DNA of 36,216 nucleotides from Bacillota bacterium (lineage in GTDB: Bacteria > Bacillota > Bacilli > Alicyclobacillales > SLC66), in assembly GCA_021805735.1 (NCBI GenBank), contig JAJZEE010000031.1, positions 1 through 36,216 of the forward strand. The letters run 5' to 3'. The notes under the pieces were generated by a model that saw only the letters and a program-made list of their open reading frames with translations, was not told the origin of the DNA and did not search any database. Position 1 is the stretch's first letter; every line of letters begins with the position of its first letter. Shown piece after piece: positions 16,290-25,754 of the stretch. The position numbers and the translations under genes were made by a program.

Positions 16290-16430
16290 GCGTCATACGA
16301 CAGATTGAGTACAGCCGGATGTGTAAATGGTTCGCAGCATTTCTTAAATTTCTTGCCGTTACCACATATGCTTGGTTGCGGTAGGGCAATTTGTGGCCAC
16401 TGGCGTTGGAGTTTCTTAGTTGTACTTTGT
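16290..16430 (-). pseudogene. Remnant of a SEC-C motif gene
   Basis: Read on the minus strand without a start codon, this stretch gives LPQPSICGNGKKFKKCCEPF, close to the SEC-C metal-binding motif (CPCGSGKKFKKCC) usually found at the C-terminus of SecA or of small SEC-C proteins. The first Cys of the usual set and the SG are altered, and the frame ends upstream in a stop. It appears to be the decayed tail of a gene next to the integration site. Confidence 0.4.
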
Positions 16431-16470
16431 GAAAAATTGCACGAATTCCTGCTTCAATGATACCACTGCG

Positions 16471-17616
16471 TTATTTCGCGGGGGCTGTCGAATCGCCAAT
16501 CACTAACTGTCCGGACAACATGTGTGAAACGGCCTTAACAGGTTCTTCTCTGTTCATGTACTGCATGAGAATCTCAACGGCCATCTTTCCCATAGTCTGT
16601 TCATCCTGGCGAATGTGGGTAAACGTCCAGCCCATGCATCCGTTTGAAGGGCCGTCAAAACATGCGATGGACAGGTCGGTCGGCACATTTTTACCAAGCC
16701 TTTGCGCGACCATAAATATATGCGACGCAACCTGAAATTCGGTGGCGACAACAGCCGTGATTTCAGGGTTGGAAGAAAGAAAATCGGCGATCATCTCGTG
16801 GTGTTGCTGACTGTAACCGGAATCTTTGTCAGTCGGAATGTCACTGGGCAGACTCGTCAGCGACCATTGGGGTGAGAATGGAATGTTTGCGTCCTGCAGA
16901 GCTGTGAGGAAACCTGTCCAGCGGTCTTCGAGGGTAACGGTATCTTTTGTCGGCGGAGAACAAAACGCGATCTTCGTGTGACCTAACGAAATAAGGTGTT
17001 GCGTCAAAGAATAGGCGGCGGTTGTGTTGTCGGACGTAACTGCGGACACAGGAACGCCAGGCAGGTGTTTGTCGACCAAAACGATAGGGAAACCGTTTAG
17101 ATGCAGTCGTAAAATCTCCGGATTGTAATGTTCACCGTTGACCGGAAAGACGATCAGTCCTCCAACGCCGAGTCGAATAAGCTTTTGGATCGCCTGTTCC
17201 TCGGTCTCCTGACGCCCATATGACCGGCAAATGGTCAGAAAGACATCGCTTTCGTCCGCCGTCCGTTCAATGCCCGAGAGCAAGCGCAGCCCATAGCTCT
17301 CTCCAAGTTCCGGCAAGACCAGCCCAATCAAGGTTGGGAGGCCGACTGTGGCGGGCGACGGTTGACCAACGCCGCTTTCCATCGCGCTGGGCGGGAATTG
17401 GTTCATGACAAATGAACCCTTTCCGGGTCGGCGTGAAATCAAACCCTCATTGGTCAACATCTCCAGAGCTCTTTTGGCCGTTATGCGGCTCACCTTAAAA
17501 TGATTGGCCAATTCCCGTTCCGTTGGCACGCGGTCTCCTACTGCCAATTGCCCGGATTCGATTCTGGCATGCAGGTACTCATATATGATTCCATATAAGG
17601 GATTAGAAGCCGTCAT
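16471..17616 (-). CDS. GntR/LacI hybrid transcription regulator of the mannan locus
   Basis: About 381 residues. The N-terminal GntR winged helix is clear (GDRVPTERELANHFKVSRITAKRALEMLTNEGLISRRPGKGSFV), followed by a LacI-type sugar-binding domain (TLIGLVLPELGESYGLRLLSGIERTADE; GGLIVFPVNGEHYNPEILRLHLNGFPIVLVDKHLPG; LSIACFDG). This hybrid layout is known from the Bacilli arabinose repressor AraR, so the ligand here is probably a mannooligosaccharide or mannose. It is divergent from the mannan transporter and enzyme genes. ATG 17616 was chosen; an ATG five codons upstream (17631) is also possible because the ribosome site AAAAGG abuts it. Confidence 0.9.
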   Translation of the reverse strand: MTASNPLYGIIYEYLHARIESGQLAVGDRVPTERELANHFKVSRITAKRALEMLTNEGLISRRPGKGSFVMNQFPPSAMESGVGQPSPATVGLPTLIGLVLPELGESYGLRLLSGIERTADESDVFLTICRSYGRQETEEQAIQKLIRLGVGGLIVFPVNGEHYNPEILRLHLNGFPIVLVDKHLPGVPVSAVTSDNTTAAYSLTQHLISLGHTKIAFCSPPTKDTVTLEDRWTGFLTALQDANIPFSPQWSLTSLPSDIPTDKDSGYSQQHHEMIADFLSSNPEITAVVATEFQVASHIFMVAQRLGKNVPTDLSIACFDGPSNGCMGWTFTHIRQDEQTMGKMAVEILMQYMNREEPVKAVSHMLSGQLVIGDSTAPAK

Positions 17617-17672
17617 GATTTTAAAGCACATCCTTTTCCCGATAAATTACTCAACGCGCGTTTCCATATACC

Positions 17673-17700
17673 ATTATATCATTATAGACCAAATTATCAA
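17673..17700 (-). promoter_or_regulatory. Promoter of the GntR/LacI regulator
   Basis: On the minus strand, TTGATA (17700-17695), 16 bases, then a perfect TATAAT (17678-17673). It lies about 57 bases before the regulator start. Confidence 0.65.
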
Positions 17701-17788
17701 ATCAGCTGGCGTAAGCAAGAGTTATTCTCAATTTAACCGCATAGGATAAGACTGTATGAGGCTTTGATATGAATATTATATTTATATA

Positions 17789-17817
17789 TTGACAAATAGA
17801 ACAAACTGTTATATACC
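17789..17817 (+). promoter_or_regulatory. Promoter of the mannan operon
   Basis: A perfect TTGACA (17789-17794) is followed after 17 bases by TATACC (17812-17817). The long AT-rich stretch between the two divergent promoters probably holds the regulator's operators, though I could not define a convincing palindrome. The leader to the first permease is about 120 bases. Confidence 0.7.
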
Positions 17818-17944
17818 TATCTTGCGACAGTGGATACGGACCAATACCCTATTTGATAGGATCTTGGGATTTTTTCGATATGTAAGGGCTTACTGGCCAG
17901 GCGTAGAGACTAAATGAAGAAGTATATCGGAGGAGGCGAAGTGA

Positions 17945-18868
17945 ATGCCGTCGTCAGCCAAGACGAGAAGTTCGTGGCGGAGTTTGAGAATGCGGGAAGG
18001 GATCGCCGGCTATCTGTTTATTCTTCCGTCGATCATTGGATTTTCTACGTTCGTTGCCTATCCGTTAGTATCTTCGGTGTACTACTCTATGACGACATGG
18101 AGCGGTTGGAATACGCCGCAGTTCGTCGGACTGAAAAACTTTGTATATATGTTTACAACGGACCCGTCAATTTGGCCTTCGCTGCGCGCCACGGCGCTAT
18201 ACGTCCTGATGAGCGTTCCGACGGGGCTCATGCTTGGCCTGTTTCTGGCCGTACTCCTGAACCGGCAACTGCCCGGCATCAAAATCTTGCGCACTCTCTA
18301 CTATCTCCCAGTGGTTCTGCCTTCCGTAGCCAGTCTCACGCTTTGGGATTTTATCTACAATCCCCAGTACGGTCTGGCCAATCAGTTGCTCAATCTCGTC
18401 CATTTACCCGCAAGCCAATGGTTGCAGGGCCAATCGACGGCAATGCCGTCGATTGTGATCATTGGCTTGTGGGGGGTCGGCGGAACGATGATTATTTTCC
18501 TGGCGGGATTGCAGTCTGTTCCGATGGAACTCTATGAAGCGGCGCAGGTTGACGGCGCGACGCGGTGGCGAAGCTTCTGGAGCGTCACCATGCCAATGAT
18601 TACCCCGATTTTATTTCTGCAACTTATCACGGGGATGATCAGCTCCTTCCAAGCGTTTAATCCGGCGCAGATTCTGACCCTTGGGGGGCCGAACTTCGCA
18701 ACCGACCTATTCAATTACAACATCTGGAACAATGCGTTTAATGGTCAACAATTCGGGTACGCAACAGCCCAGGTTTGGGTTTTGTTCTTCATCATCATGA
18801 TTTTCACGATTGTCGTCTTTCGGATATCCAATAACTTTGTGTATTACGAAGCGGATCATTCGAAGTAG
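17945..18868 (+). CDS. Sugar ABC transporter permease, MalF type
   Basis: 307 residues with six predicted membrane helices and the permease-ATPase contact loop YEAAQVDGATRWRSFWSVTMPMITP. This is the first of two paired permeases of a CUT1-type oligosaccharide importer. ATG 17945 lies eight bases after AGGAGG, and the ORF continues 15 bases before the second permease. Neighbouring mannosidases imply alpha-mannooligosaccharide cargo. No ATPase gene is found in the window, so a shared MsmX-like ATPase encoded elsewhere is expected. Confidence 0.92.
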   Translation: MPSSAKTRSSWRSLRMREGIAGYLFILPSIIGFSTFVAYPLVSSVYYSMTTWSGWNTPQFVGLKNFVYMFTTDPSIWPSLRATALYVLMSVPTGLMLGLFLAVLLNRQLPGIKILRTLYYLPVVLPSVASLTLWDFIYNPQYGLANQLLNLVHLPASQWLQGQSTAMPSIVIIGLWGVGGTMIIFLAGLQSVPMELYEAAQVDGATRWRSFWSVTMPMITPILFLQLITGMISSFQAFNPAQILTLGGPNFATDLFNYNIWNNAFNGQQFGYATAQVWVLFFIIMIFTIVVFRISNNFVYYEADHSK

Positions 18869-18883
18869 AGGGGGTGCGTTACG

Positions 18884-19798
18884 GTGATTGATTCCCATGC
18901 GACAGAGATAGAGCGCATTCCCGCCGTGCAAAGGATGAAGCCAAGAGTAGGCAAGCGGCATGGCCGCAGGCGGTACACCGCAGGAGATTCAGTACGCTTC
19001 ATCGTGCTGTGCATCGGGGCGGTGGGGATGGTTTTTCCCCTGCTCTGGATGATTACGGTTGCGCTCAAAAGCAACAGTGAAGTGTTTGCCATCCCGCCAA
19101 CCTGGATTCCGCGTCAGTTCGTTTGGTCCAATTTCATTACGGGAACGGTTCAGATTAATTTTTGGCGGGTATTCCTGAACTCTGTCATTATCGCTGCGCT
19201 GCACACGCTGGGGGCGGTCGTGAGTTCTGTGCTCGTCGGTTATGGAATATCGCGCATAAGGTTCCCGGGGCGTAAATTGTGGTTTTACCTGTTTATCGGA
19301 AGCATGATGTTGCCGGGCATGGTGGGAATGATTCCGGTGTTCCACCTGTTTGCGAGCCTTGGTTGGTATAACACATGGTACCCCTTGATTGTTCCCGCAT
19401 TCTTCGGCAACCCATTTTTTATATTTTTGGCCCGCCAATATTTCAGCACCATATCTCTTTCGTATGACGAAGCCGCCAAGATTGACGGAGCAAGCCATTT
19501 GCAGATCTTGACGCGGATCATTGCCCCAATGTCCAAACCGATGATTGTAACGATGATCATCTTCGCCTTTCAGGGTTCGTGGAACGACTACTTGCAACCG
19601 CTCATCTACCTTATGAATCCCAAACTGTGGACATTGTCCGTGGCCATGGCTTCCTACATCGGAACATATGGAACGCCGTGGAATCTCTTTATGGCGGCTG
19701 ATCTCATCTATATGCTGCCAATGGTCATCGTGTTTTTTGTCGCGCAGAAGTACTTTATGCAAGGGCTCGGAGCTTTGAATGCTTCAGGCCTGAAGTAA
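18884..19798 (+). CDS. Sugar ABC transporter permease, MalG type
   Basis: 304 residues. After a 45-residue cytoplasmic tail come six helices and the ATPase contact loop YDEAAKIDGASHLQILTRIIAPMSKP, ending QGLGALNASGLK as is usual for MalG-type partners. It starts at GTG 18884, with GAGGGGG upstream and only 15 bases after the first permease, so the two are co-translated and form the membrane channel. The basic N-terminal tail (RRRYTAGD) is long but not unusual. Confidence 0.92.
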   Translation: MIDSHATEIERIPAVQRMKPRVGKRHGRRRYTAGDSVRFIVLCIGAVGMVFPLLWMITVALKSNSEVFAIPPTWIPRQFVWSNFITGTVQINFWRVFLNSVIIAALHTLGAVVSSVLVGYGISRIRFPGRKLWFYLFIGSMMLPGMVGMIPVFHLFASLGWYNTWYPLIVPAFFGNPFFIFLARQYFSTISLSYDEAAKIDGASHLQILTRIIAPMSKPMIVTMIIFAFQGSWNDYLQPLIYLMNPKLWTLSVAMASYIGTYGTPWNLFMAADLIYMLPMVIVFFVAQKYFMQGLGALNASGLK

Positions 19799-19909
19799 AG
19801 CGCTCTGGAGCAGAAGGGAGGGGATGGCCTGTCGGATACATGAAACATACGCGGTGAGAACTTTTTTGCAATACAGCCGTCATCTACCATACAGAGGGGG
19901 AAATGAGTC

Positions 19910-21229
19910 ATGGGCAAGTGGAAAGTGGCCAGTCTCACGGGTGTGTCGCTGTTATGCGCGGGGGCAATCGCGGGACCCGCGTTCGCCAGCGGGGTGCATG
20001 CAAGCAAAGTAGCAAAAAAGGACTCTCAACCTGTCACTGTTACCTTGTTGACGTGGGAAAACCCACAAACGAATCACCAGATCATGCTTTCTCTGCAGAA
20101 ATTTGAGAAAGCGAACCCCGGCATCAAAATTCAACTTGTTCCGAGTCCGTTGCAAAACTACGGCACCAAGTTGAACTCCATGATCGCTGCGGGGCAAGCG
20201 CCGGATATCTTCGAGGTCGGCAATGATATGGAACAGCAGTGGGGCGCTCAGGGACTGCTGTACAATTATTTGCCTTTAGCCCGTTCCATTAAAGGATTTC
20301 TGCCTCACTTCTTTCCGGGCGCAATTCCCAACTGGTTGGAAAATGGGAACTTATTCGGTTTGCCATCGTTGATGAACGTCTATGGAATTTTCTACAACAA
20401 AACACTCTTTGAGAAAGCGCATGTTCCTTTCCCGAAAGTGGGATGGACCTATCAACAGATGATGAACGACGCACAGAAGCTGTCGAGCAATAAAGGCGGC
20501 GTACACCAGTACGGCTTGTACAATACCGCCGATTCGCCGTTCAATCTCTCTGTCTATTCCGTATCCGCAGGCGGCATGCCTTTTACCAACTCCATTACCT
20601 CGGCCACGATGGTAACGGCCGGCCCGCAGTTTGTTCAAGGGGTCGAGCTGTTTAAAAAATACATTCAGAGCGGCGCCATTACACCGCCAGCTTTTGACAA
20701 CTCCAACGACGAAAGCCTGTTCCTCGAAGGGAAGCTTCCGATGTGGGCGGCAGGGCAATGGAATGCGGAACAGATGATCGGACCGGGATCTCCAAAGAAT
20801 CTGCAATGGGGTTATGTGCCAAACCCAATCGTCAAAAAGGCTTCTACCATTTTTGACAGTGTTGGTTGGGCAAGCCCGAAAACCATGAAGGATCCGGCGG
20901 TAGTCTTCAAGGTCATCAAGTATCTCGATACGACGCAATATGCGCAATCATTGCCCGGAGCGCCGGTAGCTCCACCCGCCTATCAGCCGTCTTCCCTGCC
21001 TTACTATAACACCCTCAAGGCAGCTGGACACTCCGGAATGATTACAGGGCTTAATTGGATGCTGCACTCGCCGAACAAGCAGGCGGTACGGTTCCTGGAA
21101 ACGTGGGCAACTCAGGCCAATCAATTCATCACCGCCGACTGGAACAACGTACTTACAGGTCAGGCGCCGATATCGACTTTGCAGCAAATGGTGAAGCAGA
21201 TCAACAGCATCATTCAGTCGAGTCATTAG
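19910..21229 (+). CDS. Extracellular solute-binding protein, family 1
   Basis: 439 residues. A signal peptide (residues 1 to about 27, ending AFAS) is followed by the family 1 binding-protein fold (VTVTLLTWENPQTNHQIMLSLQKFEKANPGIKIQLVPSP; MIAAGQAPDIFEVGNDMEQQWGAQG; GNLFGLPSLMNVYGIFYNKTLFEKA). The LLC in the signal region is not a canonical lipobox, so lipid anchoring is uncertain. It should capture mannooligosaccharides for the two permeases upstream. ATG 19910 has GAGGGGG upstream. A strong hairpin follows the stop. Confidence 0.92.
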   Translation: MGKWKVASLTGVSLLCAGAIAGPAFASGVHASKVAKKDSQPVTVTLLTWENPQTNHQIMLSLQKFEKANPGIKIQLVPSPLQNYGTKLNSMIAAGQAPDIFEVGNDMEQQWGAQGLLYNYLPLARSIKGFLPHFFPGAIPNWLENGNLFGLPSLMNVYGIFYNKTLFEKAHVPFPKVGWTYQQMMNDAQKLSSNKGGVHQYGLYNTADSPFNLSVYSVSAGGMPFTNSITSATMVTAGPQFVQGVELFKKYIQSGAITPPAFDNSNDESLFLEGKLPMWAAGQWNAEQMIGPGSPKNLQWGYVPNPIVKKASTIFDSVGWASPKTMKDPAVVFKVIKYLDTTQYAQSLPGAPVAPPAYQPSSLPYYNTLKAAGHSGMITGLNWMLHSPNKQAVRFLETWATQANQFITADWNNVLTGQAPISTLQQMVKQINSIIQSSH

Positions 21230-21243
21230 GCCGTACGAAGTGT

Positions 21244-21275
21244 GGGGTTGGTGAGAGTTTCCAGGCGCCAACCCC
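21244..21275 (+). terminator. Hairpin after the solute-binding protein gene
   Basis: GGGGTTGG (21244-21251) pairs perfectly with CCAACCCC (21268-21275). There is no T-tract, so it is more likely an mRNA 3'-end stabiliser or partial terminator than a full intrinsic terminator. The 179-base gap to the GH76 gene also holds a T-run with TATAAT (21365-21370) lacking a good -35 box, which could be a weak internal promoter. Confidence 0.5.
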
Positions 21276-21408
21276 AACTCACTTGATCCCATATAGTTAT
21301 CGACAGAACTGAGCGCCGTGACGGCTTAGAACGGTATGGCCACAGTGCAGAGAGCGTGTTTTTTTATAATTATACATGACCGTTATCCGATAGAAGGGGG
21401 TTCAATGA

Positions 21409-22515
21409 GTGAGCGCGTCGCGGTGGAACCGTTTATTCGGAGGAATGTTGGTCGGTCTGTCCGTGAGTTCGTTAACCATGTCTTACACCCTGCCGGCTTA
21501 CGCTGCCACCAGTAAAGCGCAGGCGATGGCGCAAGCCAACCTCGTCATGCAAAGTTTTGTGACTCATTATTGGCAGGCGGACAACAGCCTATTCTATAAC
21601 AATTACCCGTTTCCGCAAACGGGCAATAACTACTGGTGGGAAGCCAATGCGATTGACGCGTTGGCCGAAGGGGCGCAACTCCACCTGAAGATCGACTGCG
21701 CAACGTATATTCAGGCCATCTATCAGCGCATCGCCGCAGATGGCAGCGCGATAACGGCGTACTTCGATGACGAGAATTGGATGGGTCTCGGATTGTTGCA
21801 CGCCTATCGGGCGACGGGGCAAAAGGAGTATTTGGCGTCGGCTGAGCAGTTGTATCAAGACATCTACACACACGGTTGGCAGAAGCAAGGAGGCATTATT
21901 TGGAACCGCATTGGGTCGACGTACAGAAACACCCCGGCCAATGCTCCTGCCGCTCTCTTGGGAGCAGAACTATTTGCTGTCACTCACAACAGAAAGGATC
22001 TGGCGATTGCGCAGAAGATCTATGGCTGGGAGTGGACCCACCTGGTGGCACGTAATGGAACGGTCTTTGACGGTTTGCAGGGCAGGACCCTGAACAAATC
22101 GGCGTACACGTACAACTATGGAACTGTGATTGGCGCTTCCCTGCAGCTATGGAGAGACACGCATGATGCGGTGTATTTGCATCATGCAGAGCTTGTCGCC
22201 AACCGCTCCATCGCCGTGTTCACGAAACCGCATTCGCTTGTTCTGACCCCTACCGGACAAGGAGACGGCGGGTTGTTTAAGGGAATTTACGTACGCTACC
22301 TCGCGTGGATGCCCGCCTATTTTCCCAAGGATCCGATCTATCGCCAACTGCTTCTTGCCAATGCACGGGCGGCGTGGTCGCACGATCGCACAAGTCAGGG
22401 GCTGTTTGACAGCAACTGGGCGCGCAAAAGTTCCCCTCCTCCGGGCAGCGTCATCGGTCTGAGTACAGAACTCAGCGCTGTTTTCCTGTTCAATCAGATT
22501 CCTGGTCTTTATTAG
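21409..22515 (+). CDS. Secreted GH76 endo-alpha-1,6-mannanase
   Basis: 368 residues. A signal peptide ends near AYA-A (about residue 33). The GH76 catalytic Asp pair lies in YFDDENWMGLGLL (D120, D121). Other family segments are GGIIWNR, NTPANAPAALLGAELF, YTYNYGTVIGASLQLW and DGGLFKGIYVRYLAWM. GH76 enzymes cut the alpha-1,6-mannan backbone of yeast and fungal cell walls outside the cell. GTG 21409 follows GAAGGGGG; the ATG four bases earlier is in another frame. It is expected to feed the adjacent ABC importer. Confidence 0.93.
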   Translation: MSASRWNRLFGGMLVGLSVSSLTMSYTLPAYAATSKAQAMAQANLVMQSFVTHYWQADNSLFYNNYPFPQTGNNYWWEANAIDALAEGAQLHLKIDCATYIQAIYQRIAADGSAITAYFDDENWMGLGLLHAYRATGQKEYLASAEQLYQDIYTHGWQKQGGIIWNRIGSTYRNTPANAPAALLGAELFAVTHNRKDLAIAQKIYGWEWTHLVARNGTVFDGLQGRTLNKSAYTYNYGTVIGASLQLWRDTHDAVYLHHAELVANRSIAVFTKPHSLVLTPTGQGDGGLFKGIYVRYLAWMPAYFPKDPIYRQLLLANARAAWSHDRTSQGLFDSNWARKSSPPPGSVIGLSTELSAVFLFNQIPGLY

Positions 22516-22571
22516 AGCGAGTCACCATCTATTCGGTCTGTTGCGTGTTACTTCCAAGCGAGGTGTCAACC

Positions 22572-25500
22572 ATGTTGAACGTGCGCGATTTGGACATAAA
22601 AATTGAACGCCGATTGGAAGAACTGTGGAAGCGGTCTATTGTACGCACGATGCCGATCGAGGACTGGACGCTGTCGGCAGGAACGGCGCCGGAACGCGCG
22701 CGGGGCGCTGAAGCTGATGCGAAGAAGGCCGGACCAGAGCAGCAGGGGCCGTTGCGTCCTCTGGATCGCTACTGGGATCCGAGAGTTTACAGTGCGCCTC
22801 CAAGTGTGCTCTATTTCACGACTCGACTGCGCATCCCCCGCGCAAATGAAGGGGAAACGGTGTTTCTGGCGTTGGACTTTCAACACGAAGGGCTGGTTTT
22901 GTGGGACGGAGCGGCGTTGCAGGGGATTGACCGCAATCACGTGGAGGTTGCCGTGTTGGAAGCGGACGCCGGCGAGCATGATGTGCGCGTGGAGGTAGAC
23001 CTTTATACCGGGTGGGCCGACCGAAACAATCCATTTGAAATCAAGGTGAGCGAGTGGCGTCTTGTGTCTCCTGTTGCGCGCGCCGCCTATTATGACATGT
23101 GGACTGTCTTGCACGGCAGTCGCTTGAATTCGTTGCGGACGGAAGAACGCGTCGCCGTTTTGCGTGTGCTTGACGCAGCGTGCAACCGCGTGCAATGGAA
23201 CGCGCATGACCGCGAGGCGTTTATTGAAAGCGTCGCGTCGGTGCAGGGAAATTTCATGGACGACGTCAGAGCGCTTGGCATCCCTGCGCGCGGCGAGGTG
23301 TTCGCCATTGGCCACTCGCACATTGACGTGGCCTGGCTGTGGACTCTGGAGCAAACGCGTCGCAAGGCGCAGCGTACGTATGCGACCGTCATGCATCTGA
23401 TGAGGCAATACCCGCATTACCAATTCGCGCAATCAACGCCGCAACTCTACGCGTTCTTGCAAGAGGAACGTCCGGAGTTGTTTGAGCGGGTGAAGGCCGA
23501 GGTCAAGAACGGGAGATTCCAGCCTGTCGGGCCGATGTGGGTCGAGAGCGATTGCAATCTGACAAGCGGCGAATCGTTGGTCAGGCAAATCGTATACGGG
23601 CGACGGTGGCTGCGCAAAGAGTTGGGTGTAGATTCGCATGTCGCGTGGTTGCCCGACGTATTCGGGTTTAGTTACTCTTTGCCGCAAATCTTGAAACTGG
23701 GAGGCCTCAACTACTTCTATACGATCAAGCTCAGCTGGAACGATACGAATCAGTTTCCCTACGACCTGTTCTGGTGGGAGGGCATAGATGGAACGCGGGT
23801 TCTCGCCCACATGCTGTCTTCGCCCGGCAGCGGCTACAACGGCTCCATGAAGGTTGGCGAGGCCTACCAGTTTTGGGATAGTTACAAGGCGAAGCCTGAT
23901 CACGGTGAGATTCTGTATCCGTTTGGATTTGGCGACGGGGGCGGCGGACCGACTGCGGAGATGTTGGAAGTGCAGTTCCGGTTGCTCCATGTTCCGGGCG
24001 CGCCGCAGGTGCGTACGGGCAATGTGGAGGAATTTTTCACGACTCTTCCCGCCGACGTCAAGCTTCCTGTTTGGAACGGTGACTTGTACCTTGAATTGCA
24101 TCGTGGCACATACACGTCGCAAGGCCGGGTCAAATGGCTGCACCGGCGGGCAGAAGGCGCATTGCACAGCGCGGAAGCGCTGATGGTCGCCACGGGCAAT
24201 GAAACCATCGCGCGACGACTGTACGACAGTTGGATCACACTCCTGCGCAATGAGTTCCATGATATTTTGCCTGGCTCCGGCGTGCGCGGGGTGTACGAAG
24301 ACGCCGAACGGGAACTGCAAAGTGTCATTGACGCGGCAGAACACGTATCGCTGGAAGCGCTGCAAGCGCTTCATGAGGTTCCGGGCGCCGCCGCAATGGA
24401 AAGTAAGCGGTCTTGGTGTGTCTGGCAACCCAGCCCACTGGCCCGTCGGGACTTGCTGCAGTTGAAGGGTGTTCATTTTTCGCGCGGGGCCAAAGTGGTC
24501 TCAATTGCAGGGGAGACGCTTACCACGCAGGACGCGGCAGAGGGCGCGCTAGTCCAGTTGGGCGATAGGAATCCTTATACGCTTTCAACCATCTATGAGA
24601 TTGTGAACGGCGCCCTGGCGGACGCGGACGAACACGCGCAAGGGAACGGCGTGCAGGTGTCGCTTACCAGCCTGGAAAATGCCTTCCTGCGCGCGGAGTG
24701 GAGTGCACGCGGCGTATTGCGCCGCATCTACGATAAGGAAGTCCAGCGCGAAATCCTTACGGACGCGTCCAATCGCTTGATGGTGTATCTCGACAAGCCG
24801 CATGACTGGGATGCGTGGGAGATTGACGCGGATTACGGGAGTGTCGCCAGGCAACTGCTGCCCGCCCGCGTGTCTGTGCTGGAGCAGGGGCCCCTCCGGG
24901 CGGCGCTGGAATTTGTGTATGAGTATGGCGCGTCACGCATTACGCAGACGGTTCGGTTGGAAAGCGATTCACGCTTGCTTGAATTTGCCACGGACATTGA
25001 GTGGCGCGAACACTCGACCATGCTGCGCGCCGATTTTACTGTTGGGGTTCACGCCAGGTTCGCGACTTACGATATCGCGTTTGGCAATGCCGAACGCCCC
25101 ACTCACTGCAATACGTCATGGGAGCAGGCGGCGTTTGAAGTTCCTGCGCACAAATGGGCGGATCTCTCGGAGGATGATTACGGGGTAAGCCTGGTCAACA
25201 ATGGCCGCTATGGACACAGCGTGAGAGGCTCCCGGATGGGATTGTCTCTGCTTAAGTCCGCTGTCTGGCCGGATCCCGAAGCCGATCAAGGCGCGCATCA
25301 TGTTGAATACGGGTTGTACTGTCACAAAGGAGACTGGCGACGGGGCAATACCATGGCGGTCGCATATGCGCTGAATCATCCGTATCTGGTCGCACGGTTG
25401 CCGGATGGGGCTGGGGTGGATCTGCCGAGCGTCGTTGAAACCGACAGAGAGAATATCGTCATCGAGACGATCAAGTGGGCTGAGGATGACGCGCGCTCGA

Positions 25501-25700
25501 TCATCATCCGCTTTTACGAGGCTTACAATCGTCAGACCAGCGTGACGCTGTCCTTCTCCAGGGTGGTGCAAAGAGTGCTTAGAACGGACCTGATGGAAGA
25601 AGAGCAGATCGTCTCGGAAGTGCTGTGCGATCATCCGACAACCAAGGTGTTGATTTCGGTGCGACCGTACGAACTGTGCACCTTGAAGATCGTTCTGTAA
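22572..25700 (+). CDS. GH38 alpha-mannosidase
   Basis: About 1042 residues, without a signal peptide, so cytoplasmic. Family marks are HSHIDVAWLWTLEQTRRKAQRT (zinc ligands His and Asp, near residue 250), AWLPDVFGFSYSLPQIL (catalytic Asp near 361), and EFHDILPGSGV. The C-terminal half is the usual beta-sandwich region. GH38 enzymes hydrolyse alpha-mannosides, often alpha-1,2, -1,3 or -1,6 side chains. ATG 22572 has AGGTG six bases upstream; a GTG at 22545 would give nine extra residues without a ribosome site. It likely trims imported mannooligosaccharides together with GH125. Confidence 0.95.
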   Translation: MLNVRDLDIKIERRLEELWKRSIVRTMPIEDWTLSAGTAPERARGAEADAKKAGPEQQGPLRPLDRYWDPRVYSAPPSVLYFTTRLRIPRANEGETVFLALDFQHEGLVLWDGAALQGIDRNHVEVAVLEADAGEHDVRVEVDLYTGWADRNNPFEIKVSEWRLVSPVARAAYYDMWTVLHGSRLNSLRTEERVAVLRVLDAACNRVQWNAHDREAFIESVASVQGNFMDDVRALGIPARGEVFAIGHSHIDVAWLWTLEQTRRKAQRTYATVMHLMRQYPHYQFAQSTPQLYAFLQEERPELFERVKAEVKNGRFQPVGPMWVESDCNLTSGESLVRQIVYGRRWLRKELGVDSHVAWLPDVFGFSYSLPQILKLGGLNYFYTIKLSWNDTNQFPYDLFWWEGIDGTRVLAHMLSSPGSGYNGSMKVGEAYQFWDSYKAKPDHGEILYPFGFGDGGGGPTAEMLEVQFRLLHVPGAPQVRTGNVEEFFTTLPADVKLPVWNGDLYLELHRGTYTSQGRVKWLHRRAEGALHSAEALMVATGNETIARRLYDSWITLLRNEFHDILPGSGVRGVYEDAERELQSVIDAAEHVSLEALQALHEVPGAAAMESKRSWCVWQPSPLARRDLLQLKGVHFSRGAKVVSIAGETLTTQDAAEGALVQLGDRNPYTLSTIYEIVNGALADADEHAQGNGVQVSLTSLENAFLRAEWSARGVLRRIYDKEVQREILTDASNRLMVYLDKPHDWDAWEIDADYGSVARQLLPARVSVLEQGPLRAALEFVYEYGASRITQTVRLESDSRLLEFATDIEWREHSTMLRADFTVGVHARFATYDIAFGNAERPTHCNTSWEQAAFEVPAHKWADLSEDDYGVSLVNNGRYGHSVRGSRMGLSLLKSAVWPDPEADQGAHHVEYGLYCHKGDWRRGNTMAVAYALNHPYLVARLPDGAGVDLPSVVETDRENIVIETIKWAEDDARSIIIRFYEAYNRQTSVTLSFSRVVQRVLRTDLMEEEQIVSEVLCDHPTTKVLISVRPYELCTLKIVL

Positions 25701-25754
25701 CAGCAGGAAAGAGGCACATCAAGTTGCAAAACACTATCGACAGGGGGAATTTTT

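Noticed and set aside
17914-18537. Long open frame overlapping the first permease
   Set aside because: It is a shifted reading of the permease gene; its protein lacks membrane helices, whereas the other frame gives a clear MalF-type permease with AGGAGG spacing.
23433-24476. 347-codon minus-strand frame inside the GH38 gene
   Set aside because: It is an antisense shadow of a strongly conserved GH38 catalytic region.
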